Notes under the pieces: generated by a model
The model's input: only the letters and a program-made list of their open reading frames with translations
What the model was told of the DNA's origin: nothing
Databases searched by the model: none
From: Gymnothorax reevesii
Lineage: Eukaryota > Chordata > Actinopteri > Anguilliformes > Muraenidae
Reading direction: 5' to 3'
Length of the DNA stretch: 64,000 bases
Assembly (NCBI GenBank): GCA_029721435.1
Contig: CM056582.1
Location: forward strand, 41,994,611 to 42,058,610
Shown here: one piece after another, positions 1-10,388 of the stretch
Position numbering within the stretch: position 1 is the stretch's first letter
Layout of the letters: every line of letters starts with the position of its first letter
Position numbers and translations under genes: made by a program

Positions 1-862
1 CATTCTTGTCTTACTTTTTGTAATGGAGATTGTAATGGAGAAACAAACTATATGTACACACACAGTGAGTTTTTTACCCCGCAGTTGTTTACTGTGCCCT
101 TTAAAGGTCCCCTATTACGCTTTTTGTTTTTTCTTGGACATCCAAAGGGAGATTTATAAACTTCATGGAAAAAAAGACTTCAAAATCTATTATTTCAAGA
201 CCATTTTATTATGCCTGTTTTAAGCATAATAAAAACAGGCTGTTCTGAGTGGGTGACCCTCAATAAAATTAGCTCTGCTGTGATTTGCCAGTGAAAAGAG
301 CCTCCACCCCCTTCCAGCCTGTATCAACAGATAACATTCATGTAAAACAACAGGCTTCTAACAATAGTCTCTGAATACACATGGATTGATTTAGACTACA
401 TTTACATGTGGTCGGCTATTTTCAAAAACGATCATTTCACCGTCTCCTTTACTCTTTTTCAGTAAAGTTTCGTTTCCAAGTATCCCTGTATATATGTTGT
501 CAAGAGCATATCAAACCTGTAGGTGACAGGGTAACGATAAGATCAAGCCTGTATTAGCCAATCAGAATTCCGAAAATAGCAACAACAGAAACGAATACAA
601 TCACCACAGCCAAATGAAAATGTAAACATTGGTTGCACTTTTGGCGTAGGTGCAAGTTCTGGCGCATACTGTGATGTCGACTACCTTAAACTCAGTTTAC
701 ATGCAAGTGTGCAACCAAAGTTTTCCAAAATCTCCATTCTGGCAGGAGTTTTTTAGAAAGAACCATTTTCAGAGACAAATTCTTCGTTTGCGTGTAAACG
801 AACGGCACAAACGCAGGGAAATGTCTTCGTTTCTCAAATTAAACGTGTACATATAAACGGGG
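1..862. other. Intergenic DNA with degraded repeat sequence
   Basis: No coding frame here looks real. Around 98-120 the sequence reads AAAGGTCCCCTATTACG, which resembles the AAAGGGGACCTATTATG type of fish repeat terminus also seen in reverse at about 8490-8506. Around 790-862 there is a GTTTACACG / GGGGCC type terminus typical of fish DNA-transposon remnants, but no matching opposite end was found. Treat it as old repeat debris. Confidence 0.4.
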
Positions 863-1987
863 CCTTAGTATAGTGCTGAAACGGTCAGTGATTTTTACTA
901 TCCGAGTAACCGTTACAGGTATCTGAATACTATTATTCTCATCACCCGCGAACGCGAAAGTGTCGTTGTTGTATGAGATTGATGAACAGAACTCGTGCAG
1001 TTACCTGTCTAATGCAGTCTGTTTACATTTTCAGCTACGGCAGAAACCACTTCCCGGTAAATCACCGGTGTCCACAATTTAATATGAACAAATGATTTTG
1101 TGGTTGAGTTTACTATGAATTTATCAATATTAGTGCAGTTGAATATCAGTGGTCACCAGTAACCTCTCCAAACACATAACATGCCTTTTCTCCATAATAA
1201 AGTTTAGAGTTTTGGCCATTTTTCTTCAAAGCCAGGACAAACACGCATTATATAAACTGCTTATTAAACGGTCAGAACATTCACCCTGTAATGGAAGCTT
1301 CCAGTCCCCTCTTCTAAGCTCACGAACCCATTTCAACACTTATAAGGAACAAGTACACCTCACTAACTCAGTAATATCTGAATTCTGAAATATACCTTAT
1401 TGTAACAGAACAGACACTCCACTTTCAGGGAATACCAAATCCATTGCCTCTCCCGATTCAAAAGAAACGTGCAATGAACGTACCAGGGGGTCCACCCAAA
1501 TGCACGGGCAGTCCGCGTTTTAAACAGGAAAAAAACCTCGACATTCGACTTAGTTGAGTACGTATACATTCCAAAAAAAAAAAAAACAAATGTCGCAGCC
1601 TGACCTTTTTCATGAATCCCTCCTCCAGAGACCGATGTGTCCAGTACTAGCAGGAACCCTCCGGTCCTGTTTCATTCGAAATAATTCTAACTGACCATAT
1701 CCTTATCTCATTTAAATCCTGTAAATGTAACTGAACACTTCAAGGCCAGTTTTGCGAACCGATTTTCTATAAATCGCATCTATTTTAGCCGCGTAATGTG
1801 CATAACGTAGACAGGATACAACCGAGCCTGCTGATACGCATAGGTTTGTATGCTCTGTGTTTGTCCAGTCAATGTGTTTCACTTACTCTAAAATGTTTAG
1901 ACACTCGGGGGAATTGAATAAGAAACGAGCCAATCAATACATTGTTACCAGGGAAACTTCTCGAGGTTATGAAGTGTAACTTCAATT

Positions 1988-3566
1988 GGGCCTGTCCACA
2001 GAAATGGGGTACCTATGGGGCATGGTACATTAACGGTTAAATAACATGTTACAGTGTTCGACAATTAACTGAATTTTATGTTTATTGTGTTATACATATG
2101 ACAAAGATATAATCAGAACATTTTTGAAGTAATGCTTTGCCTAGTTTTATTTTTACTTGCAGAAAGAAGAAAATGTCCACACTGGTTTTTGACATTGTTT
2201 GTGACATTGTATATGTAGGTCATTTCAGGGCGGTTTCAGCCAATCAAAGGGCACCCTTATTTTGAGCAAAGTTGTCAGCTTGAAAAAATAACTTAGTTCC
2301 TTTTAGTTTCTCTTCGTTTTCTAAAAAAAATTAATGACGGGTAATTTAATGACACCCTATTTGAAAAGCTTACGTTCGTAACCATTGTCTGTCCTTGCAG
2401 TTACGAACATAAAAATGGGTCAGACTGGGATATATTTGCGGAAATAACCACCCATACATGTACGAAAAGTAAGGGTCCATTTGTTGATATACGATATAAT
2501 TATTGATTTCGGTTTTATTTCCTTCTGATTTCTTTCAATGATTGTTAATAATAAAAATATTACGTTAGTAACCCCACCTAAACAAGAAAAATTCATGCGA
2601 ATCTACGACTGTGAACTCAGTCACAGCTGAATACTAAATATCCGTGTGGGCTTCGACGTTGACGCCATTGCTTGAAGGTCATGCAAGCATCGTCTGCAAT
2701 GCTTGAACGATTTTCTCTGAATCTGTCATGAATATTACTTACGGAAGTACTGTTACGAACGTAATAGAAAATGAGCAATGATCACATCATTTATTTGACA
2801 TAATCAACACAATAGTTTGGGCGAATAATGCACTTTGAAGTCTCAGATTGGACTGCAAACATGGAGCAAATTCGCCGGCTTTTTATATAGATTACACCTA
2901 CGGAGCATAAAATATGGCCAAATCTACCTATTTCTGCCATTAGCGGTCTCACTGACTGCAGTTTTGCGGCTGTACTTTTTTCGAAAAAGGTATACGTAAT
3001 ACCTTTCAGCTAGTTTCGGAAAACGAATATTGTTAGTTGTGCTGTTGATTTATGTAAGGTTTTTTTATTGATTGATGTTACTGATGTTCAATGGTGTTCA
3101 TTTAGCTCAATTTTTAACTTTGCAAGGTGTTTGCTTTGAGTGCTGAAAAACATTTGCAAGCGGGAAATCCACAAATTGCAAATCTGGAACAAAAGTTGAT
3201 TTTTAATACTACTCAATGTATTTTTTATTACAGTGTTTAAACTGTTTTATTACAGTTTTTAATAACAGTGTTATTGTTTTTATGACTTTTAGAATAAATT
3301 AATGTTTTCACCTACTTCTAATAAGAATTTTTTTTGGTTTATTTTAGGTTGAAATATCTGTCTTGTTACATACGTAAATCGGTGTTGCCATCACCATTTC
3401 AACTGTGCGTTCCAATGTCATCTTTGCTGATATTATCCTTACGACTGCAGAAAGTTATTCAAGGTCCCTTTAGTGACTTATTAGGTTGAATCTTTTTTTC
3501 TCCTTTATTGGTTTATTTTTCGTCTTGTGTGTCACACTTATGTACCCCATTTCTGTGGACAGGCCC
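1988..3566. mobile_element. TIR-flanked non-autonomous DNA transposon nested in the hAT element
   Basis: A perfect 25-bp inverted repeat lies at 1988-2012 (starting GGGCCTGTCCACAGAAATGG) and 3542-3566. Each end is bordered by AATT (1984-1987 and 3567-3570). The related hAT copy at 23.1-23.6 kb lacks this segment and reads through the same point with a single AATA at about 23196, which supports a 4-bp AATT duplication. The interior has no credible ORF. Superfamily is unassigned; 4-bp duplications occur in several groups (Sola, Chapaev, piggyBac/Kolobok with TTAA), none of which I can match by the terminus. Confidence 0.75.
2881..2992 (+). repeat. ~110-bp block shared with the piggyBac relic at 8640-8752
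   Basis: The text from TTTTATATAGATTACACCTA through TTTTGCGGCTGT is present in both places with only scattered differences, in the same orientation. One copy lies inside the 1988-3566 element, the other inside the piggyBac relic. Outside this block the two elements do not align by eye. Confidence 0.75.
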
Positions 3567-4023
3567 AATTACGCAGAAGAACCTGACTGTATGATTGAGT
3601 GATTGGCCATCAACGCCAGTACTCGGGTGGATATAAGGAAGCGCTGGATTTGTAATGTCATAGAATCAATACCATGTCGATTTTTTTTCCTCAGAAAACT
3701 GATTTTTCTGAACTACTAATTGAAATGCTGTTGGGTCCCTGTGGCTAAACTGGTTGCTACAGAGGATAACGATTTTTTCTGTGTCAAGATATCGTTTTTT
3801 TAAACTGCTGGATCGATACTATGGGCAAGGATACTGACCAGTTTGCACATCAGGCTTAGCTGAGGGGTTTAATTCCTGCAGCTCTTGAAAAATAGGGCGT
3901 GGAGTGAACTTCCCCATATTCAGAACCGCGATCGAGGTCTGCTTGCTTGTAAACATTCAATAACTGATCCGGGGGTGCCATCTAGTGATCGAGTACAGTA
4001 ACAGCGTGCTTAAATTTGTAGGT

Positions 4024-4175
4024 CTATAGACGCAGTCGTCTGCATCTGCAGAAAGGGGTTAAGTTTGACGTTGACCCGGAATAAGTCAATTTGTCAGCCT
4101 TTTTGTCCCCATCTACAAGACTGAAATACTTCCACGCATCCGATCGACGTTTGTCCATTGTGGCAAGTGACAGAA
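4024..4175 (-). pseudogene. hAT transposase N-terminal BED-type zinc finger remnant
   Basis: The minus-strand frame contains an aromatic-rich start (SDAWKYFSLVDGDKKA) followed by YSGSTSNL and then leaves the consensus. In hAT transposases the BED finger has the pattern V/AWxxF, then CxxC, then a Ser-Thr-SNL stretch leading to the zinc-binding His residues. Here the CxxC pair is missing (KADKLT in its place) and the His-containing end is lost by a frameshift, so it is not functional. Its position just inside the right terminus fits the 5' end of a transposase gene running leftward. No catalytic domain was recognised, so this is a relic first coding exon. Confidence 0.6.
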
Positions 4176-4360
4176 TGCAAGTTGTGTGCAGACGGCTTGT
4201 CGCAACGCGCGCAAACTTGATCACATGTTCCATTATGTTAGGGGCTGTATCAAATATTCGAATAGTCATTTATTATCCGAATACACAAATTGAAATTAAC
4301 GGATACGGTTATCCGATTAACCGTTTAAGCACTACCTTAGTAGCCAGCAAGCAGCCTTCA

Positions 4361-4475
4361 AAAAGGCACGGTGGCACAGTGGTAAGCACTGCAGCCTCAC
4401 AGCTTAAAGGTTGTGGCTTCGATTCCAGGTGGGGCGAAACCATGATATCCTCAAAACGCATATTTTGGGGATACA
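4361..4475 (+). repeat. tRNA-derived SINE-like sequence
   Basis: The stretch has an A-box-like TGGCACAGTGG near 4371 followed about 40 bases later by a B-box-like GGCTTCGATTCC near 4417, the internal promoter layout of RNA polymerase III SINEs. The wording GGCACGGTGGCACAGTGG is the familiar head of several fish tRNA-derived SINEs. No tRNA cloverleaf is preserved, so this is not a tRNA gene. The 3' limit is uncertain. Confidence 0.6.
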
Positions 4476-5479
4476 ATTACCACACTGGGTTCAATGAAGT
4501 ATATCTTATCTTAAATCTTACACAAAGATACTGTCCTTAAGATATGCAACCGTGAGGATGGTAATTAAATTAACAACCAAGCCCAACATGCAGCTCCCAC
4601 GAAAGTTAAACTTACAAGATTCTTTCACATCTAAATTCCATGAAGCAGTTGCCAATTCTATTTGTTCCCAATGACGTGTCTCATACATCACCTCTGGCTA
4701 ACTAGCAATGGTTTCTAAATACACATTTGAATTACCAACTAGATAATTTACTGCAGCTTGATTATGGAAAGTTCATTAGCATGCAAAGCTATTTTGAGGT
4801 AGGCACTTTGCCACATAGATAACCATGTGGAACATGCAGTTAACAAACAACTCATGGAATTCAGTTTAAATATTCAAAGTGTTATGTATGAGTATATTCT
4901 GTAAAGAACTGTATATCATTTGTAAATGGAGAAATGTTACATGCTGTTTTGCTGCCTTGCTGGTCAGCTATTTATTTTGTCATTAGCACCCTCTGGTGGT
5001 GTGTATGTAGCAAAACATCTGATGTAATATTACTTCTTTGTAATGGACTAGTGCTTTCTAGAGGCTTCTGGCATCTTCCTGACTCGAGGGGGCGGGATTA
5101 CCCAGAAATCCTGTAGATCTTTCCAGAATGTTGCTAATCTGTATAAATGCTGTGATTTTGGTCACCCGAGCAGAGCAGAGTCTTTGTTTTGGCAACAGCG
5201 TTACATAGTGGTATTAGAGTGTTATTAGAGGATTGAACAGCAGATTATTTGTAGAGGTTTGTTCAATTCAGTGAAGAATAAATTTGTTTCAGTTGTCATC
5301 GCTGGTTTTCTTTTTTTGTGATTTTTAAGCAGATAACAGCAGATATTGGTGATATTCAATAAGCTAGCTACAGCTTCCCCTTGAAAATAAATATAAGCCA
5401 CTGCTTCCTTGAGTCCTCACAAATGCCCATAAAATGAAGACATTTATTTTTGTGCTCTGTCATCAACAATGGAATCATT
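4476..5479. other. Anonymous DNA, possible solo LTR at about 4935-5300
   Basis: No coding frame is credible. From about 4935 (TGTTACATG) the sequence has an LTR-like layout: a GC-rich stretch, TGTATAAATGCTG near 5141 as a possible TATA box and GAATAAATTTG near 5277 as a possible polyadenylation signal. I could not find matching ends or a target duplication, so the LTR reading is weak. Confidence 0.3.
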
Positions 5480-5487
5480 GTCTAAGC

Positions 5488-5882
5488 CAGTGATTCCCAA
5501 AGTGTGGGCCGCGGCCCCCTGGTGGGCCGTGGTGGTACTGCAGGTGGGCCGTGAGAGGTCATTAAAGGTATGATTCATTTTTGCAAATATGATTTTTTAT
5601 TATTTTTATGGTAAAATATTTATTGCACTATTTTATAAAATATTTCAAAGTAATAACCTATTGAGTGTTATTGACCTCACAATATTTTAGGAACCTTATA
5701 TAGTTTATGATCGGAACGTAGCTTTCTGGTCATCATGACCGGGGGTCATACTCGGAGGAGCACGTACTGTGTTCGATAATTAATTCTGTCTTGTGTGTAC
5801 ACCACAGATTAAAAGTGGTGGGCCGCGGACATTTTTTTGATTTTCAAGTGGGCCCTGATTTGGAAAAGTTTGGGAACCCCTG
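5488..5882. mobile_element. hAT MITE (non-autonomous), 395 bp
   Basis: It starts CAGTGATTCCCAAAGTGTGG and ends with the reverse complement of CAGGGGTTCCCAAACTTTTC, a classic hAT (Charlie-like) terminus. It is flanked by an exact 8-bp target duplication, GTCTAAGC, at 5480-5487 and 5883-5890. The interior is AT-rich with no coding capacity. Confidence 0.92.
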
Positions 5883-6094
5883 GTCTAAGCCATAAATAAA
5901 GTTATCCTTTTACAGTGCAGTAAGCCTTTTTGTCCTGGTAATGTGACAGATTTGGTATTCCATATATGTCCTGTTGTTTTTCATTGAAGAATGTGAATGA
6001 TGATGTTTCAAAGTCTTCACAGACATTGTTCATTGCTTTTTCCATGGAATATCTATCTTGCAAGTGTATTTTTGATGAGTTGAAATTGGACCTA

Positions 6095-6385
6095 TGGTTG
6101 TAAGCTGCAGCCCAGGAGATTAGATAGGATGGAAGCAATAAGGGGAAGTGGATAGTTTTTCTTTGTGGTGATGGCCTTGAGGTTGTCGAAATCAATGCAG
6201 GAACAAAGTAAGCCATCCTTCATAGCCACAAAGAAGGCAGACTTGGCAGGAGAGGCAGAGGGGCAGATGACACCCGATGCCACTGCTATCGCGATGTACT
6301 CATCCATGGACTTGATTTCTGGGGCTGACAGTGAGTACTGGGGCATTGTTCCGGTAAAACAGGAAATGGGACAGTCTTATGACTG
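6095..6385 (-). pseudogene. Ty3-type reverse transcriptase relic (RT N-terminal part)
   Basis: The minus-strand translation carries the order typical of the start of Ty3 reverse transcriptases: an SYDCPI stretch, a YSLSAPE motif, a conserved EYI region, SGVICPSASPA, then FFVAMKDG and a CIDF...YPLPLI stretch. The same block is at 19915-20113 in the chromovirus of this window, where it reads [16 protein letters not shown]...YSLSGPE. The relic lacks the usual PPRG stretch and ends around 6095, before the catalytic YxDD region. No LTRs are seen next to it. Sequence to the left (5902-6090) is too degraded to assign. Confidence 0.8.
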
Positions 6386-6600
6386 ATGGGGTGGTAGTGA
6401 CCACACTCACATTAGGTAGGCTTCTGCAGTAGAACAACTTAAAGCAACTTACTGCTTCCGCATCTGTGAGTCACAGACAGTTGCTACCTATCCAGCCTTT
6501 ATCTTCAGATATTTTACAAAGCCTGCGTTTGAGGCCAGTGGTTAGAGCTAACTATCCTTAGCAGCACTGCTAGCCACCCATAACATAACATAACATGTAT

Positions 6601-6619
6601 GGCGAGAACAACGCTCGCC
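6601..6619 (-). repeat. 3'-end stem-loop of the LINE
   Basis: GGCGAG (6601-6606) and CTCGCC (6614-6619) form a 6-bp stem with a 7-nt loop right at the element's 3' end, next to AACAT repeats at 6581-6597. In this LINE group such a hairpin and short repeats are thought to be recognised by the reverse transcriptase. Confidence 0.55.
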
Positions 6620-6795
6620 AGTTTATTTATACTATTGTGAATATATCCCTCTAGATACTCAATGACTGAAAGGTGAGAAGCCTGCTCTTGAAAAGCCCCA
6701 AGGTCTCTGCCTCAACAATATGGTCAGGCAAGCTATTCCACATTGAAATTACTCTTATATTTCCAGATATCAGTGCTAAATTTACCCCTGTTCAA

Positions 6796-8060
6796 CTACC
6801 ATTTGTGACCCCGAGTTCTACTCACAACACTTGGTCGAAGGAATCCTACATGATTCACTTTGTTAAGCCCTTTAACATATTTAAAGACCTCAATCAAATC
6901 ACCCCTTAGTCTCCTTTTCCTAAGACTAAAGAGATTAAGTATCTTAAGCCTCTTCTCATAGCTTTCATTTTTTATACCCGGAATTAGCTTAGTGGCTTTT
7001 CTCTGAACTTTCTCTAGAGCCTCTATATCTTTCTTAAAGTATGGTCCCCAGTACTGTACACAATACTCCAGATGTGGTCGGACGAATGTGTTGTGCAAAA
7101 GAAGCAGCACCTCCTTAGATTGGTACTCAACACTTTTTGCAATGTATCCCAGCATCCGATTGGCTTTTTTAACTGCTATGGCACAATGGCTAGAACCTGT
7201 GAGGGTTTGGTTAACAATCACTCCCAGATCTTTCTCTGGAGCACATTCCAGTTTTAATCCTCCCATGAAGTAATCCCGTCTAATGTTTTTATTACCTACA
7301 TGTAAAACTTTACATTTCGGACATTAAATTTCATTTGCACATTTCCGGCCAATTCTGGATTCTATTCAAATCATCTTGAATCACTTTAGTGGACTCTAAA
7401 CTATTTGCCAAACCCCCCAATTTAGTATCATCGGCAAATCTAACTAATCTGCTCAAAAAATTCCTATCAAGGTCATTAATGTAGATGAGGAACAGCAGGG
7501 CTCCCAAACCAATCCCTGGGGGACGCCACTCCCCACCATACCCAGCCCAGATGTGACACCACTGACCACCACTCTTTGTGTTCTGTCCTGTAACCAGTTT
7601 TGGATCCACTCCAGAATACCTCCTGTAACTCCAATGGAGCTCTCTTTATGATAGATTCCAATATTTTGCACGCAATGCAAGTTAAACTGACTGGCCTGTA
7701 ATTTCCTGGCTCGGTACGGTCCCGTTTCTTAAATATTGGTATTATATTGCCCTGTTTCAAATAATTTGGTATTTCTCCAGTTTCTAAAGACTGCCTGAAG
7801 ATGGCGGATAGCGGCTTATAGATGATCTCACTAACTTCCCTGAGCACTCTAGGATATAAGCCATCAGGACCTGCCACCTTATCTGCCTTTAGTTTATGCA
7901 ACTTGTCTCATACTTTGTTATCCCTAACTTCAATTTCCGCTAAATAATCTTGAGCATTGGACATGCCCTCTGGCCGAATAAAGACCCCCTCTGAGGTAAA
8001 ATTCTCAACAAAGTAACTGTTTAAGGCATCCTCAATATCCTTGTTATTATATATCCATTT
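6796..8060 (-). pseudogene. CR1/Rex1-like reverse transcriptase, frameshifted
   Basis: In translation order (right to left): a stretch ending NSYFVENFTSEGVF and EVRDNKV, then LKADKVAGPDGLYPRVL (7850-7895), PIFKKRDRTEPGNYRPVSLT (palm/finger motif), a degraded region with IPQG-like text, FADDTKLGGLANSLES (7398-7445, catalytic FADD), and the C-terminal thumb region with KDLGVIVNQ, HLEYCVQYWGP and RRLRGDLIEVFKYVKG (6796-7266). This arrangement is diagnostic of the CR1/Rex1/L2 group. There is an in-frame stop just before the KADKVAGPDG block, and frameshifts near 7500 and 7300, so no protein is made. The product would copy the LINE RNA at a nicked genomic target. Confidence 0.85.
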
Positions 8061-8822
8061 TTATTCTTTATGGACCCAACCTGCTCTTTGATGTTCGCTT
8101 CACTTACATTACTTGCTATTATATTTTTACTTACAGCTGTTTTTTCGCATCCAAAAAAACACAGACAAGCAGCTTTGGGAGACATACTGACAAAACTGCA
8201 CCTCAAATTATCCGCGGTTCTTCTTCTTCTTCTTCTTTTGCATTTCCAGAAGTGAAGACACTACTAAGGCATAATATGAACTGTGGTTGTTTGTGCCTGC
8301 TAGAATAGTGTCCAGGAGGGGCAGGTCCAGCGCCGTGCACGAGCTGTTCAGAGAGGAAATCATGTTCAGGAAATCACATTCTCAGATTATAGCAAAACCC
8401 CTGAGTCTTATGTTTAAAAACTTTAGAGGACAGAGTATGGACATAAAACATTATAACATTACTTTAATGTATTAAAAGAAGGATCAGCATAATAGGTCCC
8501 CTTTAACACTACAACCGCCATGACGGTCATTTTGACCGTTTTGAAATTTGTTTGTCTCATAACTTTTCAAAATAAAAGAATACAACCTTGAGGGTCACTG
8601 ACTTTTCCAAAAAGTGTGTATATTTTAATGTGCAATTGATTTTATATAGATTACACCTACGGAACATAAAATATCACCAAATATACCTATTTCTGCCATT
8701 AACAGTCTCACTGACTGTACAGTTTTGCGGCTGTTATTTCTTTTGAAAAATGTATCTTCTGGTTGCCTAGCAACTAACCAATGCCACTGTCAGAGTTGGT
8801 AGAGTAGAGTAGTCTAAAATTA

Positions 8823-9017
8823 TTTTATTGGGCAGCATTGGCAAAAAGATTGAGCCAGCAGCAGCTGGAGACACTGGCACGAAAACGGAGGCAGTGCCAG
8901 GTTAACAGGAGCTGCTCACAAAATAAGACACTCGTCACCTGCTGCAGATGCTTCAGACCCGTCTGTGGGAATTGCACCAGGAGAACGGAGATCACCTGCA
9001 CAGACTGTTACACGTAG
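8823..9017 (+). pseudogene. piggyBac transposase C-terminal Cys-rich zinc-binding domain
   Basis: The frame ending with TAG at 9015-9017 encodes a basic segment (ARKRRQCQ) followed by a Cys-rich tail with the spacing C-x5-C-x8-CC-x-C-x5-C-x2-C-x7-C-x2-C and ends CTDCYT. Such a cross-brace Cys-rich domain closes piggyBac transposases and binds the transposon ends. The DDD catalytic core upstream is gone: the sequence left of 8823 has stops and no recognisable transposase. The frame of 65 codons is open to the stop. Because the element ends are both present, the core was lost by internal deletion rather than end truncation. Not expected to be expressed as a working enzyme. Confidence 0.8.
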
Positions 9018-9270
9018 ACTAAATGCTACGCCACGCTATTGAATAAAAAGATAATCAGAAAAAAAAGTTCAGCACCTACCTCTTGTTTTCTAAGTCCGGG
9101 TCATTGTTCCGATTCAAATAAGATTCCACATGGTTATTTTGTTATAAGCGTTGAATCCGAATGCGTATTAATCAAAATAGATGTTTTTACCCCTCGGCCG
9201 ACTTGGGCTGGAGGGGTATTGTCGTCACCTGCGTGTCCATCTGTTGTCCGTCCATGATTTTGTCTGGGCC

Positions 9271-10072
9271 AGTACTCAGCAACTTATTATCCCAGCTTCA
9301 CCAAATTTGGTATGGTCACTCACTATGACCCATAAATGTGCAACGTCAGGTTTTTTGCTGGATTTGACCTTTGACCTTAACGCTGTGACCTTGACCCTGG
9401 AAATCTTGTCCGGGTGACATTGTCCAGGCCAGTACTCAGCAACTAATGATCGCAGCTTCACCAAATTTGGTATGATAACTCACTATGACACATAGATGTG
9501 CAAAATTAGGTGTTTTGCTGGATTTGATCTTTCACCTAAGCTCTGTGACCTTGACCCTGGAAATCTTGTCCGGGTCAGTACTCGGCAATTAATTATTGCA
9601 GCTTCACCAAATTTGGTATGGTAACTCACTGTGACAGATGTGCAACGTTACCTTTTTTGCTGGATCTGACCTTTGACCTCAGCGCTTTGACCTTCACCTC
9701 GGAAATCTTGCCCGGGTCAGTACTCGGCAACTAATTATCACAGCTTCACCAAATTTGGTATGGTAACACTATGACCCATGCATGTGCAATGTCAGGTTTT
9801 TTGTTGGATTTGACCTTTGACCTTAGCTCTGTGACCTTGACCCTGGAAATCTTGTACGGGTCAGTACTTGTCAACGAAATATCGCAGCTTCACCAAATTT
9901 GGTATGGTAACTCACTGTGACACACAGATGTGCAACATCATGTTTTTTGCTGGATTTCACCGTTTGATCTTAGCGCTGTGACCTTGAAGCAGGAAATCTT
10001 GTCCGGGTCAGTACTCAGCAACTACTGATCGCTGCTTCACCAAATTTGGTATGGTAACTCACTGTAACACAT
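9271..10072 (+). repeat. Tandem array of ~141-160-bp units, about 5.4 copies
   Basis: Successive units begin AGTACTC(A/G)GCAA at 9271, 9431, 9578, 9719, 9863 and 10010. Each contains CTTCACCAAATTTGGTATGG. The first five units also have a TGACCTTTGACCT-like motif and a GTGACCTTGACC-like motif; the sixth is cut short. The array lies wholly within the piggyBac relic. A GTCC-rich lead-in and a CCCCTC...GAGGGG inverted repeat (9190-9220) precede it. Confidence 0.9.
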
Positions 10073-10388
10073 GGATCTGAATTTGCTTTGAATTTGAATG
10101 TAATCTAGCTTGCAAAAAATTTGTTTCGCATTCGGTGTAAAAGCAGCTTTATTCATGTTAATTATATATAATTATATTGCCTAAATATTCATAAATGAAT
10201 TATTAAACTTGTTAAAACATCATCCTGGAGTTGTTTCGTTGTTTTGAGATACATGGTAACATAAAAGATGCAGTGATTGCTTAATTAGGTGCTCAGAGAG
10301 ACGGATTAGAATGTTTTGAACCTAGCGGTCCAAACGACCATTCATGGCGGTTCTCGTAGTGATAAAATTCCGGCATTTCTAGTGTTAA

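Larger units (their letters stand above)
871..4334 (-). mobile_element. hAT-superfamily DNA transposon, old, with nested insertion
   Basis: The two ends are inverted: TAGTGCTGAAACGG at 871 and the reverse complement of TAGTGCTTAAACGG ending at 4334, with further inverted similarity over about 90 bases. The flanks are an exact 8-bp duplication, CCTTAGTA, at 863-870 and 4335-4342. An 8-bp duplication with a TAGNG-type terminus is characteristic of hAT elements. A BED-finger-like remnant on the minus strand near 4024-4170 sets the orientation. A TIR element (1988-3566) is nested inside. A second, inverted copy of the family occurs at 17583-17691 plus 23100-23580. Confidence 0.85.
6581..8206 (-). 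mobile_element. CR1/Rex1-group LINE, 5'-truncated
   Basis: A non-LTR reverse transcriptase is spread over several minus-strand frames from about 8060 down to 6796. On the minus strand the 3' end shows a GGCGAG...CTCGCC hairpin (6601-6619) and short ATGTT-type repeats (6581-6597), as expected for this group. No endonuclease or ORF1 is present, so the copy is 5'-truncated, the usual result of target-primed reverse transcription. No target-site duplication was found. Confidence 0.85.
8507..10384 (+). mobile_element. piggyBac-family transposon relic, internally deleted
   Basis: Both ends start CACTA next to TTAA (8503-8506 and 10385-10388), the obligatory piggyBac target. Subterminal inverted similarity follows: ACAACCGCCATGACGGTCAT on the left and ACCGCCATGAATGGTCGTTT on the right. 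The only coding remnant is the transposase C-terminal Cys-rich domain. The rest is a tandem array at 9271-10072 and AT-rich DNA. Confidence 0.85.

Noticed and set aside
4361..4475. Functional tRNA gene
   Set aside because: A and B boxes are present but no cloverleaf or anticodon stem can be drawn.
4091..4540. 149-codon plus-strand frame
   Set aside because: It overlaps the hAT terminus, its BED-finger relic on the other strand and the SINE-like sequence; no domain in this frame.
4934..5300. LTR-like stretch as a firm solo LTR
   Set aside because: Signals are suggestive but neither a target duplication nor a second copy is present, so only mentioned as a possibility.
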